A DNA stretch of 64,000 nucleotides from Dicaeum eximium (taxonomy: Eukaryota > Chordata > Aves > Passeriformes > Dicaeidae). Made by a program: the position numbers and the translations under genes. Below, piece by piece: positions 35,001 to 45,985 of the stretch; position 1 is the first letter of the stretch, and every line of letters begins with the position of its first letter. The stretch covers positions 93,858-157,857 of the forward strand of contig VWZP01004610.1 in the NCBI GenBank assembly GCA_013396995.1. Reading direction: 5' to 3'. The notes under the pieces were generated by a model. That model saw only the letters and a list, made by a program, of their open reading frames with translations, had not been told where the DNA came from and searched no databases.

Positions 35001-36740
35001 TTGCTGCTTTTTTTTTAGTGATCAGATGTTCTTTGTATTTGCCAGAATCTTTGAGAAGACCCATTCCTTGTGGCCTTTCCTCTTACAGAGGAAGCAAGAG
35101 TTGAGAAATCCTTTGTACAGAGGGTTTACAGCTTACAAAGAGCTTCAACCAAACACTCTACCTTTCAGTTTCCAGTAAGTGGCTCAGCTAAGAAGGGGAA
35201 AGAAGGGGACATTTTTCATTGATAACTCAGGTTAAATCAAATAAATTTGCACTGATTGGCTTGGTTTGTTTTATCTTTCCCCTCCATTCCTCAGGCATAA
35301 ACTAAGAGGAGCAGTGCAAAGGTGAAATAAATTCAGATGCTGTAATTTAAAATAATATTTGTAATTTGGTGTTGAGAAAAGAGGGTGGGGAAAGGCAAGG
35401 AAAAGCAGAACTTCAGACAGAACCACACAAACCCCCTGACTGCTTGCTCTGTCACACTGAAGTGTTTCAAAAAGTTCCTCTTTTCCTCCTTTTTAATGTA
35501 TATTAAGGAAGTCTTTCAAGCAGGAATTTTGGTGCCCAGTTTAGGGTTTTTCCCAGGCTTTGTTTCTGCCTCACTCCTGGACGCTGCTGAGAGAGAAGGA
35601 GGATGAAAATGGGATTATAAGTGCTGTGTGTGCAAATGAAAGTTGGGAGGTTGGGCAAACTAAGGAGTGGAAGATAAGCTGCCCAAGCTTCCAATAAATC
35701 TGCTGTTAAAAAAAAATTTCATCCTATTCTAATATTTACTGCCAGGCTTTTTAACTTGAAGAAAAGTTGCCCTTTGCTACTACATTTAATAATCCAAGGC
35801 TGTGGCAGGTTTTAAAATTAATTCCTAATCTCAATTTATTAAAAACCAACATCTGTTTGTTGGCAGTAATGTCCAACTGAGCCCCTAATTCCCGTTTTTT
35901 GCCTGTTTTTGAGGTTCTGGTGTGGGATGTACAACCGCTTTGACAAAGGCATGCACCCCAAGCAGTGTGTGCTGGATCAGCTGCTGAGCTGCATGAGCCA
36001 GAAGGTGACACTGGAGGACAACGCTTCTGAGCTGGAAAACGTGAGGCACAAGGGGCTTCAAATCCTCTGGGGGCTTGGGGAAGGTGAACTGAGGTTAAAT
36101 GTTGGCATTGAAGGGTTGTTCCAACCAGCTGGGTAAAAATGAGGGGTTCAGTGACAAAGCTCTGTGTGTTAAAAACCCCAGAACACCCCCCCAAACAAAT
36201 TCAGATACAGTTTTTAAAATACACCAGTGAGAAGGATATCAGTGTTCTTTGCTGGGGTAATGTGAATGCTGAAAACTTCAGCTTTGTTAATTAAACACTG
36301 ATGTTTGTGTCAGACACGGCAGGATCTGTGTCCAGGTATTTCTGATGTTTATGTCAGGCATTTGAGGATTTATGGCCAGCTGCTTCAGTGCTGGATTTCA
36401 GAGCTGGAAAAGAGGCACTGCCATAGGGCTGTTGTTGTGTTGACACCTGGTTTTTGTCCCTCTCTGACATCTGGGTATTAATTATTTGTTTTTTGCCTTT
36501 TTATTTATGCAGAAACTCCCTATCCTCGACGGCCCCTTGCCCAGCAAAGGCTGCACCTCACCCAAGGCAGGAGCTGCTGCTGCCGAAGCCCCAACTCCTC
36601 CTCAGGACTGTGCAGAGGGAGCAGCCCCTGTGCTGAGCAATGGCCCCTCACTGGGCAACCAGAAGCACAAGGAGAGCCCAGCCCAGCCCCGGGATCTCGG
36701 AGCCTCCAGGGAGGATGGGCAGGCTCAGCACCAGGGATGA
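20090..36740 (+). CDS. MTMR8: Myotubularin-related protein 8, 3-phosphoinositide phosphatase
   Basis: Fourteen coding exons: 20090-20113, 21594-21716, 22607-22769, 24747-24904, 26463-26591, 27868-28002, 29692-29824, 31219-31328, 32213-32338, 33840-33889, 34467-34667, 35046-35174, 35914-36040 and 36513-36740. All introns are GT-AG, phases agree, and they join into 611 codons plus stop. The start has a strong Kozak context (GGCGGCCATGG). The N-terminal PH-GRAM domain covers about residues 1-110 and the myotubularin phosphatase domain about 126-500. The CX5R loop HCSDGWDRT is intact (Cys338, Arg344), so it should be active on PI3P and PI(3,5)P2 at endosomal or autophagic membranes, as known for the family. 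A short coiled coil (about 512-538) probably mediates pairing with MTMR9. MTMR8 is chosen over MTMR6 and MTMR7 because of VENVKLLDRY, STYPPEIVVP, SYLYKENNAA and FWCGMYNRFDKG, and because of its ASB12 and AMER1 neighbours. The Ala/Pro/Ser-rich tail after residue 539 is shorter than in mammals (about 704 residues in total). Confidence 0.95.
21350..21575 (+). mobile_element. CR1 3'-end fragment in MTMR8 intron 1
   Basis: TGGAAAGGGTGGTCAGGCTT...GGGGGTGTTCGAGGAACAAC...GGACTCGGTGATCCCAGG...CATCCTGGGATTCTGTGG follows a bird CR1 3' UTR subfamily. It ends only about 20 bases before exon 2. Confidence 0.85.
21757..22015 (-). mobile_element. CR1 3'-end fragment in MTMR8 intron 2
   Basis: TCACAGAATGGATTGGATGG, CTGCCATGGGCAGGGACACC and AGCTTCTCTGGGCACCCTG are the reverse complement of the CR1 tail. 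It starts about 40 bases after exon 2, with its 3' end facing that exon. Confidence 0.9.
23010..23275 (+). mobile_element. CR1 3'-end fragment in MTMR8 intron 3
   Basis: GGTTAGGTGGGATATTGGG, TGGCACAGGGTGCCCAGAG, CCAAGGCCAGGCTGAGC and the terminal TGTGATTCTGTGACTC are in CR1 order on the + strand; about 265 bp. Confidence 0.92.
26045..26260 (+). mobile_element. CR1 3'-end fragment in MTMR8 intron 4
   Basis: GGAAAGGAATTCTTGGCTG, GAGAAGCTGTGGCTGCCCC, GGCCAGGTTGGACAGGGCTT and CCAACCCAAACCATTCTGTG match the + strand CR1 tail; about 215 bp. Confidence 0.93.
27365..27598 (+). mobile_element. CR1 3'-end fragment in MTMR8 intron 5
   Basis: GGTCAGGTGGGATGTTGGG, CTGGCACAGGGTGCCCAGAG, CAAAGCCAGGCTGGAGC and CATTCTAGGATTCCATGA lie in CR1 3' order; about 230 bp. 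Confidence 0.92.
28387..28404 (+). repeat. Poly(T) run in MTMR8 intron 6
   Basis: Eighteen consecutive T. Nothing recognisable flanks it. Confidence 0.9.
34133..34285 (-). mobile_element. CR1 3'-end fragment in MTMR8 intron 10
   Basis: GAGTCACAGAGTCATGAAGG, GTTGGAAAAGACTTCCAAG, CCATGTCCCCAAGTGCCAC and TCTAGGGATGGTGACCCC are the reverse complement of a CR1 tail; about 150 bp. Confidence 0.9.
35019..35045 (+). other. MTMR8: Possible alternative in-frame 5' extension of MTMR8 exon 12
   Basis: The acceptor that gives the family-conserved protein is the AG at 35044-35045. A second AG at 35017-35018 directly follows a strong T-run. Using it would add 27 nucleotides with no stop and keep frame, inserting the nine residues SDQMFFVFA between Leu and Arg of the sequence ELRIFEK. 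Whether it is used cannot be told from DNA alone. Confidence 0.4.
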
Positions 36741-39097
36741 GCTCTGGGAGCCGCTGGGAGAAGCTCTGGGGAGCTGGTGCAGCCCCCATTTGCAGCTGAG
36801 TGTGAGTAGGGGTGTGCAGAGCTGGGGGAGCAGCTGCTGGGGGACTCCTCCTGCAGCTCAGGTGATGCAGAGCTGCCAGGAGCCTGCCTGGCATCCTGGG
36901 AACTTGGCTTTCAGCAGGAACACGTCCTTTTCTGAGGGTTAGGGCTGCCTGCCAGCACTGCTGTTTGAGGCTGGAAGAAATGTTGCCAATTCCATGAGGA
37001 GCTGGGCAGTAACTGCAGGTGGAAGGATGCAAATCCCTCTGTTCTCAGTGGTGGTCCAAGGTCATCTTAAAATGAGAAAAAAATTAAGTTTGTCTTCAAA
37101 TGATAAACCGCCCCCAACCTTTCTTAGCTGTGAATGATTCTCTGCATGGACCCTTGCCTTGTAGCAGAGCTGATTCATGTTTTGTTTCCTATGCATATTT
37201 GTTACACAAAACCAAACCCCCTGTGCCTTCTCTGAGACTGTGTCCATGTCCAACCAGGCCATTGCTGGTTTTGTGCTGGAGTTTGCAGTGTGGTGTTGGG
37301 TCCTGTCTGTAGTCAGTGTTTGTGAAGAAGTTTTCTTCTGCTGCAGCTTCTCCAGGGTGTTTGCTGTTCCCCTGAGTTCAGCAGCTTCTTTCCAAGCTGA
37401 CCTCTTGAAGAACCAGCTTTTATGGACCTACTTTATTGATGGGAGTGCAGCAAGCCCCAAAGCCAGCCCATAACACATGGATTTGTGATAAGAGGGAGGA
37501 TTGGAAACGAGGAAAGACAGGAGAACATTTATGTGGAATTTTTCTCTCTTATTTATGATCTTGGTTAAATGAAGCAAGAGAGTAACTTTGTTCCAAGCTG
37601 GAATCATTGACAAGACAGCAATTACAGATGGGCTGTGTTCTGGTATTGAAATGGGGCCTGAAATGATAAAATCACTTGCTGAGTGATTCTAGGGAATGTT
37701 CAAATTCCAGGAACTTTAGGGATGTTTTGTCTGTCTCATGTATCTCTTGTGGTAATGAAATTGGGAAGAAACAGAAGAAACAAGGATTTCTCTCCCCAGG
37801 GATTGGGTGTCACAAATGAGTGCTTGAACGTCACCCAAAAATCCTTGGAAGAGGCAGCAGCAAAAGCAGGTTTGAGATAAAAAAGTGTTACCAAATTCAT
37901 TGGCAAGGTTCACTCTGTTACTTATTAAATGGTTAAAGCACACAGAGAAAATCTAAAATAGAAAATCAAGCAATCTAAAACTAAAATCAACCAGTATGGA
38001 GGCTGGGGATGGAAAAGGGTCAGGATGAAAGGGAATGAGGGAGATTCTCCTGTTGAGTCACAAGGTTCAGAGTGGATCATCCTGCCAGACTGAGCCCTGG
38101 AATTATCAACAGCTCAGGCCTAAAGGTTTCCTGAAATCAGAGAATCAGTAGCAGGACTTGAACTCAACAGCAGAGAATCAGCAGGTAAGGAATTGAAGAA
38201 GGGGTTTATGTAGAATTTCATATAAGCACAACAGGAGTTCCCTTAGAGGCTGAACTCACAAATCCAAAGTACTCCATAATCCAGGAGAGCAGCATTCCCA
38301 GTGCATTGGCTCTGGCACAGCCCCAAGGACCAGGTGCAGATGAATCCCTGGGAAAAATTCCCATTGAGCTCCCTGTTTATAGAGAGTTGATTTTACCAGA
38401 ATCACTTTCCAGCCTGGCTGTGATTTGGGTCAATATCTTCCTTTGAAAGGTGGAGAACAAAAATGTTCCACTTGGGTTGTTAATCAGGCAAGAAGAATCA
38501 GGTTCCAGGGCTGCTGGCTAAACCCAGGAGTTTGTACTCCAGCCCTGGGAGCAGCCAGTGTTCCTGATAAGCTCAGGGTGCTGCTTATCAAGGCCTGAGG
38601 ACATTTCTGAAGTCGTGGTGTGGCCTTGGAGGATTCCCCTCCCCCAGAAAGCTGTGCCCCTGTCCATGTTCTGTGCTGAATTGCACAGAATCCCCCTGTG
38701 CAGCTTTATTCAGGATGCTGCTCTGCTCTCTTCTCAAGCTGTTGTTTCAATTAGGTGCTGCCATTAAGTTTTCAAATCAGTTTTTTTCTTTTATAAAAAG
38801 TCTGGAAGCCAACTGAAAACATTTGAGCCTTCCCAGTCTCCAGTGAAAGTAGAAACATTCCATTGTAACACCAGAAAGTGCAATAACTCTGCTCATGTGC
38901 TTTTAACCCATGATGAAATCACTGGGTAGACTCAGTGTCCAAAAACCAACCAAAACCTCCCTGAGTGGCTCGTTCTGGGTAAGAAAATACCTGTTTTATA
39001 AAGCACATGAAAGACCCAAGGAAAAAGATAGCACAGAGTTTCTCCACTGCCTGGAGTGGCAAAGAGGAAGGTTTTTAGTTTGGGTTTGTCAGACTTA
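36741..39097 (+). other. MTMR8: Probable MTMR8 3' UTR, extent uncertain
   Basis: Sequence after the TGA at 36738-36740. I find no canonical AATAAA before 39098, only weaker ATTAAA-like sites (for example at about 37925), so the transcript may end early at a variant site or run to about 39.1 kb. No other exon is evident. Confidence 0.35.
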
Positions 39098-39103
39098 AAT
39101 AAA
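39098..39103 (+). terminator. MTMR8: Candidate MTMR8 poly(A) signal AATAAA
   Basis: The first canonical AATAAA I find after the MTMR8 stop, in ACTTAAATAAAGTTGTC, about 2.36 kb downstream. It is unsupported by any other evidence. Confidence 0.3.
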
Positions 39104-42100
39104 GTTGTCGAGGAAGGAGTGGGAGCTACAAGAGTGCTTGATGAAAAATGAAACACTGGAAACACTGACCCAGGTGGGACTGATGGATCAGCCCTGTCTT
39201 TTCTTTGAGGGGGTAATGGGCAACATCCATCCCCAAATCTGAGAGAAAATGGGACATGAAGCCAAGACAGGCACTTTATAGGACCAGTTATTCTATGGAT
39301 CATCAGTTCTTTGAATATCTTTAATTCTCTGATTTTCATTAGAGATACAAAACTGGAGAGGGTTTTGATTGACTACTGAAGGTCTTAAATGTGCCATTGA
39401 TTATTTATTGTACAAATCCAGCTTGCATAAGGCTCCTGGAAATGTTTGTATTGTTGCTTTGCCTTTGGAATTGCCATTGGAGGAGTATAATTATCTCTCC
39501 TTGTTCCTAAAAATGATTTTGCCACAAAATTCCAATGTGGAGAACAATGTGGTTCTTCAATTCCAGTGTGGTTGTGCACACTTGTAGTGTAACCACCAGG
39601 TTACTCAGTGTTGTAAGCTTGGAGTAATATTGCTGCTTTTAACTCCAGTGGCAAAACAGAGCCAAACCCAAAAATTAATGTCTTTTAAACCTCTTGGATT
39701 TCATGTGTACAGGCTCAAGCAAAGGCTGCAGTCTTTCATGCTGATGCTGGAATTTAGGAGCTGGAAAAGATTCCAGGGTTTCCTCTTTTTTTCATGAGCC
39801 CATGGTTTGAAAACCAATGAATTAGAAGCTTTTTGGTTTTGGTGGCACCTCTGGGCTGTTTGAAGAGCAGAAGTGAGGAGCTGTTGAGAGCCCTGCAGTG
39901 TCCTGAGCTCAGGTGGGCTCTGCTGCCCAGGACAGCTGTGATCCCTGCTCCTGGACCATCCTGCCCCATCCTCTGCTCCACAGAGAAGCTCTTCCTGCTA
40001 TTGCGAATCTGCTGCTGCTGGGGAAAGCTTCTGCAACCAGTTTGTTCCTAGGGGAGCACCCATGCTGTGTGGGGTCAGAAATCCTGCTTTTATTTGGAGC
40101 AGTGCAGTTCTTCACATTTGGATTCCTGTGACTGGGGGAACTGGGAGGGAAGAGGGATCTGATTTGCTGCACATGAGCTCTGCTTGTGTAAAACTCGCTT
40201 GTCTAGAGCTGCTCCTGCTTCTCCAGGGCATTCCATGGCTTCATCAGGCCATTCCATGGCTTCCCCAGGGCATTCTATGGCTTCCCCAGAGCATTCCATG
40301 GCTTCACCAGGCCATTCCATGGCTTCACCAGGCCATTCCATGGCTTCATCAGGCCATTCCATGGCTTCACCAGGCCATTCCATGGCTTCATCAGGCCATT
40401 CCATGGCTTCACCAGGACATTCCATGGCTTCCTGCCTTTTTCCAGTGTCTCCTGTGCTACAACCAGATGTAACCTTGTAGTGGGCCTGTCATACTCTGTG
40501 TTAAAACTCCTACTCTGAAGCACAAGAGGGACTTGTGGAGCTTCATTTGAAATGTCTTAAATGTGAACTATGTTCTGTGGGTTCTCAAATTGGGGTTTTC
40601 TTTTGCAGTTGTCACCTGTGGAAGAGAAAATCCAATTGGTGCTGTTTGCTCTCCAGGGAAAAAGTGGGAAATTGGGTTGTCCATAGTTTTAGTTCTCCGT
40701 GGCTTCTTTTGGGGTGAGGAAAAGCAGTTTGTAAAAGCTTTTAGGTCTGATTTACTCTTGGTCTGTTCTTGTGCTTAGTGATTGCCTTTCCAAGTTAACT
40801 CCTTGGAATAAAAATCCACCTGCTCTGATCCAGAGCCGTCCTGACTGAGATGGAGGAGGACATGGGCTTGGGGAGAGCTGGGAAGCTTCAGGAAGCATCC
40901 CCAGTCCTGCAGCGTGGGATTTGTCAGGAGCTGAAGGTGCCCAGGGCACCACAGGATCTCCAGGTGGGAATGTTGGTGTGGAGCAGCCCTGTGAGTGGCA
41001 TTGCCATTGCCTCTGGAAGCAGAGAGCCCTCAGAGGTGCTCCCAAAGCTGAGGCACCCCCAGGAAGAGCCTTGGAAAGGGAGGAGCTGCTGTTCAGGCTC
41101 CTTCAGCTCCTGGCAGACCTGGCCTTGGGCAGCCTCAGAGCCCAGAGGAATTTCCTGGCACGATGCAGTGCTGGATATCCAGGAGTGACCAGGAGAATTC
41201 CAAAGGTGTTTTCCTCTCCTCCCCACCCCCTCTGCTCTGTGCTGAGGGCTGGGGTTGGTTTTATAGGGACCTCTCCTAGCTATTCCTGATTTCTGTCCCT
41301 CCCTCACACACATCCAGGAATTCCCTGGGGGAAGAACCTGCTCTGAATGTCCTATTTATGTTTTAATTATCACCCAGCACTTGATTAATTAGCTGAGGAA
41401 GCAGGGGATGATAAAGCCTGTACTTGGGCCAGGCAGCCAGGTGGGCCATTCTTTAGGGCAGGTTTGCTAATGACATTAATTAATGTGCCCCCCTGGGAGC
41501 TGCAGGAGCAGGGCAGGACCAAGGGGTTGTTTTTATATAATTCCTATATTTCCATCTATTTCATGTAGCAGAAACTACTGGAGTAGCTCAGCACTGGAAT
41601 TCTGGCTGGATTTTCCTTGGCATCCCCAACCTGATCCTTGTAGGAATGTCCCTAAAACCATGTGTGGTGCTGGCTGGGAATGTCCCTCTTGCTGTTTGTG
41701 TCTGTGTCACTGGTGAGGGACATTTGTGGGGGATGAGCCCCAGTTTGTGCCCCGAGGGCTCTGTGGGGCACTTTAGTTCCTGCACTGCTTGAAGCTGATC
41801 TTGTCTAGAGAATTGTGTCTTTTCTCTCTGTTTGTCCCATGGAGTCTCTCTTGGATTGCAGGTATTTTTATTCCCTACAAAAATAAACACTTTGCCTTTT
41901 AAAAGCTGCTCTGTTTATTGGTGATAACTCAGAACTCCACCCTTGGAAAGGTGAAGTCAGTTAAAGGATCTTAATTAATAAAGTGAGTGGGGAGCCATTT
42001 CCCCTCTACAGAAGAGAAATCTCGTGATCCTCCTGGTTTGGGGGGAATGGGGAGTGCAGGCTGTTAAAAACAACCCAAAAAGGAACATAACTAATGGAAA

Positions 42101-43039
42101 AAAGGGAGTATAACCAATGGCACTGTGTCAGGTCTTGGTGTCTTCTGCAAATTGTGCTATTCTGGGTCTTTTTTTTTAAATTTAGATTTTCCTTTCTATA
42201 TTAAACCCCTGTGTCTGCTCAGTGTTTCCTTGCTCCTGGAGAGCTGTCTGTCCCTCACTTACCTGGCCACAGGTGTCTCCAGGCTGACTTCCACAGCTTT
42301 CTGAGGAGCAGCCAGAGCTTCTGAAAGGAGCTGACTCCCAGCTTCATGGGTCCAGTGAAGAACTCACAGTCCAGCTGCTGATGGTATCCTGGAAAAATCC
42401 TCTTTTATCCCATTCTTTTTAGTCATGGATAGTGAGGTGTTAAAGATTTGGGTGCGGACAAACTCAGCTGAGATGGGAAGAGGCTCAAGAGGGAGATTCC
42501 AGGTAGAAATTTCCCTGTGAACCCTGGGAACAGATTCCAGACCCATTAGCCAGCCCTTGATGAATATTTTCCACCTTAAAAATGGGTATTTTCTATGTTT
42601 TAAGGCAATGAAATGGGCCTGGCACTGGGGTACACTCAGTCCCTGGGTGTTCCTCAGGCTTTTCCCCTTCTTCCTAATTTTAAATGTTCTTAATGCTACC
42701 AGTGAAATCCTTCATTTACCTTAATTAGACTCGCCTTGCATTTAATTGGATTATTAGCATTAACACTGGCTAGAGTTGATAAAGCTGCAATTTAATTTGG
42801 GGAAAATTTGGACAAAAGGTGTGGTAATTGGAGTTTATTTTGCTTGCAAACAGCTCATGGATTCTGGTGTTCTCCTGTAAGTTTATTTCTCTTTGGAGGT
42901 GTGGAGGGTATGGGAGGGGGATACGAAACCTCCCTCTCAACAACAGGTCCTGGAGCTGTGGGAGAGAGGGAGGGGGTCCAGTGTGAATGGGAATCAATAA
43001 AAATCTATAAATAACCAAAAACCCCCATGGATGGAGCAG
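39104..43039. other. Intergenic between MTMR8 and ASB12, first part
   Basis: Contains the 21-bp tandem array at 40228-40433. A leucine-rich open frame at 40921-41289 could be a chance frame or an unrecognised exon. Otherwise it is unique DNA with AT-rich parts around 41340-42200 and 42700-42830. Confidence 0.45.
40228..40433. repeat. 21-bp tandem repeat, about 10 copies
   Basis: The unit CATTCCATGGCTTCAYCAGG(C/A) repeats about ten times with a few changes (for example TTCTATGG once). 21 is divisible by three, so it opens frames reading HSMASPG and must not be taken as a protein. Each unit contains CCATGG. Confidence 0.95.
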
Positions 43040-43205
43040 GGGGCTCTGGGCTGGGCAGCTGTGGCTGTCCCTGCATCCCTGGCAGTGCCCAAGGCCAGGC
43101 TGGACAGGGCTTGGAGCAGCCTGGGACAGTGGGAGGTGTCCCTGCCATGGCAGGGGTGGAATGGGATGGATTTTAAGGTTCCTTCAACCCAAACCATCCT
43201 TTTAT
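43040..43205 (+). mobile_element. CR1 3'-end fragment
   Basis: GCTGGGCAGCTGTGGCTGTC, GCCCAAGGCCAGGCTGGAC, GAGCAGCCTGGGACAGTGGG and CAACCCAAACCATCC are in CR1 order; about 165 bp. Confidence 0.9.
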
Positions 43206-45432
43206 CATAAAGGGATAGAGGCTCCTTGAAGAGCCAAACGGAAAGGGCTCCTTGAAAGGCAGTGGTAGTAAAGAGATGAACTCCTGGGGCTCCAGTGCTG
43301 CAAAATTCCTCATGGAATTACTCAGGGAGGACAAGAAACATTGCTGGATTCCTCCTTCCTTTCTAACTCCATGCTTTGTGTGTTGATGCACCAAATAAAT
43401 TGGGAATTTCCATCAGCAGGGCCCTGGCAGGGATGTGCAGTGCAGCCAAGGGATGCTGAGCTGCTGTCCGTGCCCTCTCCTGGATAATTGCTGGATAACA
43501 ATCAGATCACGGTGCTGCTGGAGCCACTCCCATGCTGTGTGGTGAGCAGGCAGCCGGGAGAATCCCCAGGGATGAGTTTTGGAATGCTGGGAGCAGATGG
43601 GAGGGCACGGAGGGCGATTCCAGAGCCCAGAGCTGTGCTGTGGCAGTGACTCCCGGCCCCAAGGCAGGAGACACAACGGCCCCACTCCCCAACTCTGCTT
43701 TCCCGACCTTGAGCACTGTTAGTAAATCCCTAATCCCTGCAAAATCATTTATTTGGGACTGTTTAGCTCTAAACTTTTAACTGCTTAGCCCTGCTAAATC
43801 CACAAGCTCATTAGCTCTCTTCAGCTGCGTTAATAACAATAATCTCTTTAATGGAAGCAACTCTGGAAAAGATTTACCTTCCCAAAAAATTCATTGACTG
43901 GCATTCAATACCCTTCTGCCTCTAATTCTTCCCCAATTAACAGGGAGCTGATCAAGAGCTGCTTTGCCTGGAGCAGAGGCCAGGTCAGCCCCTGGCTCAG
44001 GCCCTGAGCTCAGGCAGAAGGTGGAAGCTTTTCCCAACTCCTTGTCCTTCCCTGGAGTTTGAAGCAGTGGGAAGCTTATCCCAGATGGCTCAGGCTGGTC
44101 TGTCACCTCTGTCTGGGCTCCTGCTGGGGTTATTCTGGCTCTGCTGCTGGAAATATCCCCTGGGATGGATGGAAAGGTTCCTGCTCCAGGACTGTCTGGG
44201 CAGGATTCCAGCTGGGCTGGTTCTGGGGGGGGTTCTCAGCTTTGCCTTGTTAGAACTGGGTTTAATCTGCTCCTTGTTCCTAAGATCTTTCTTGGATAAC
44301 AACTAAACAGCAGCAGCAACAACAAGAAGAAGAATAAGCAGTTTATCATTAATTTGCCATTCAAGGATTTTCCTTTCATCTCCAAGTTTCCTACATTTCA
44401 CATTTTCTAGCACCTCTGCTGTCTACATTCCCTTTTTTCCCTTTACAACACTCTGTCTTTTTAATGGCTGCTTTGATTTCTGTGGTTTGTGGAAGGGGTT
44501 TCCAGCCAGGCTTGGCATTTGTGGCTGCAGGATCCCCGTTGTGGTTGCACCTTCCTGACACTCAGGAAAAACAACCCCAAACTCCCCTCTCCTGCTCTGG
44601 AGTTCATCCACATCACACTCCATGATTCCATTCCTGCTGCTGGCTTTGGGGAATTGACCTTTGTGAAGCAATAATCTATTTCTGAGTGATTTTGGAGATG
44701 AAAACCAGAAGTCTAAACCAAAGAAATATTGACCATTTTCCTGCATTCTAGATTTTCCATGGGGAGGTTCCAAAGCAGGAATGTAGTGGTGGCACAGATC
44801 ACACATTTCACAGAGCACCCTGATTTCGCTCCTTGCAGCACTGGGGATTTTCCTGCTGGATAATTTGGGTCTCTCTTGTTATCTCTTACGTTGATAAGGC
44901 TGCCCCATTCCTGCTCCACCACCGAGGAGTTTGGAGAGGGTTTAAAGGGAGCTGGATAAAATAGGATTGCACTTCCCAGCTGACAGCTTTTGATAAGAGC
45001 CCCAGTGCTGCTCCCCACTCCTTTGATTTGCCCTGGGAAGTTTCCTGCCTTCCTGGGTCCTGTTTAGCTTCAGGAAGCCCTGGCTGTGGTTCCCTCTGGC
45101 AGGTGCAGCCCAGAGTGGCTCAGGTGGCGAATCTGGACCATCTTCAGGAACTTTTGTCCTTCTAGTGTCTCATAAATCATTTTGGAGGTTACAAATGGCC
45201 ATTTGTATCACTTTGAAGAGGGGGAGGGAGGGCAGGAGAGGGGTTAAGAGGGAACTGGAGTGCCTGGCAGCAGCCAAGGTGAGGCAGAGGCCGGTGCTGC
45301 CCTGGCAGGGTCCCCAAACTGCCCCGTTCCCTGCGATTTCTGTGAGGACACAGGGGAGAAAAGGCTTTGTGTGTGCTCAGAGGGGTTGTGCAGCCTCCAA
45401 CACCTGTCCCAGCCTCCCCCCAACCCGCTGCC
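43206..45432. other. Intergenic, no gene seen
   Basis: Unique DNA with a short CAG/CAA/AAG trinucleotide tract at about 44309-44338. No exon recognised. Confidence 0.45.
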
Positions 45433-45697
45433 CTCTCTATATTTACCCAGGGGGAGCTTTCCAAGAATGGAAGTGGTAAGATAAAACCCCAGAGGGGCTA
45501 AAATTAGCCCCAGCGCCCTGGGCCGGTCTCGCCGTGGCATTTCAGCTGTGAGCTGCACAGCTCCAGTCCCACACAGCCCCGGCCATCCCAGCTCTGCCAG
45601 ATCCTCCCCTGCTCTGCTCATCTGGGGGTTAAACCACAGGAGGACTCCCCATGGGACCCCCCTGGCCTCAGGTGCTCTGAGCATCCTTCACATCCAG
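45433..45697 (+). promoter_or_regulatory. ASB12: Candidate muscle-type promoter and non-coding first exon of ASB12
   Basis: Within about 115 bases there is a CTATATTTAC A/T block near 45436-45447 and a GATAAAAC TATA-like site near 45479. A perfect MEF2 consensus, CTAAAATTAG, lies at 45498-45507 inside a GGGGCTAA-AA-TTAGCCCC palindrome, and a CAGCTG E-box at 45543-45548. A strong donor, CAG|GTAAGG, follows at 45697/45698. A matching acceptor, CCTGTAG|ATC, lies at 47527/47528, just before the ASB12 start. The arrangement fits a short 5' exon spliced to the coding exon. ASB12 is known as a muscle/heart-enriched gene in mammals; the rest is inference from motifs. Confidence 0.35.
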
Positions 45698-45827
45698 GTA
45701 AGGCAGCAGCACCAGGAGGGGACTGGGACCCAGAGGGACAAATGTGTGCTCTGTGTGCTCTGTCACAACCTCTTTTTGGGGTCTGCAGGTGCTTGGGCAG
45801 CTTCTGGCAGCTCACGGAGTGACAAAA

Positions 45828-45985
45828 CAGTGAGGGTGGGCAGGCCCTGGATCCCTGGCAGTGCCCAAGGCCAGGCTGGACATTGGGGCTGGGACAGTGG
45901 AAGGTGTCCCTGCCCATGGCAGGGGTGGGATGAGATGAACTTTTAAGTTTCTTTCAAAGCCAAGCTGTTTTGTGATTCCACAAAT
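45828..45985 (+). mobile_element. CR1 3'-end fragment
   Basis: GTGAGGGTGGGCAGGCCCTG, CCCAAGGCCAGGCTGGAC, GTGTCCCTGCCCATGGCAGG and TTTGTGATTCCAC; about 155 bp, with an internal deletion of the usual GTGCCCAGAGAAGC segment. Confidence 0.9.

Noticed and set aside
20090..36740. Assignment to MTMR6 or MTMR7 instead of MTMR8
   Set aside because: Signature segments (STYPPEIVVP, YLYKENNAA, FWCGMYNRFDKG) and the ASB12/AMER1 neighbours fit MTMR8 best.
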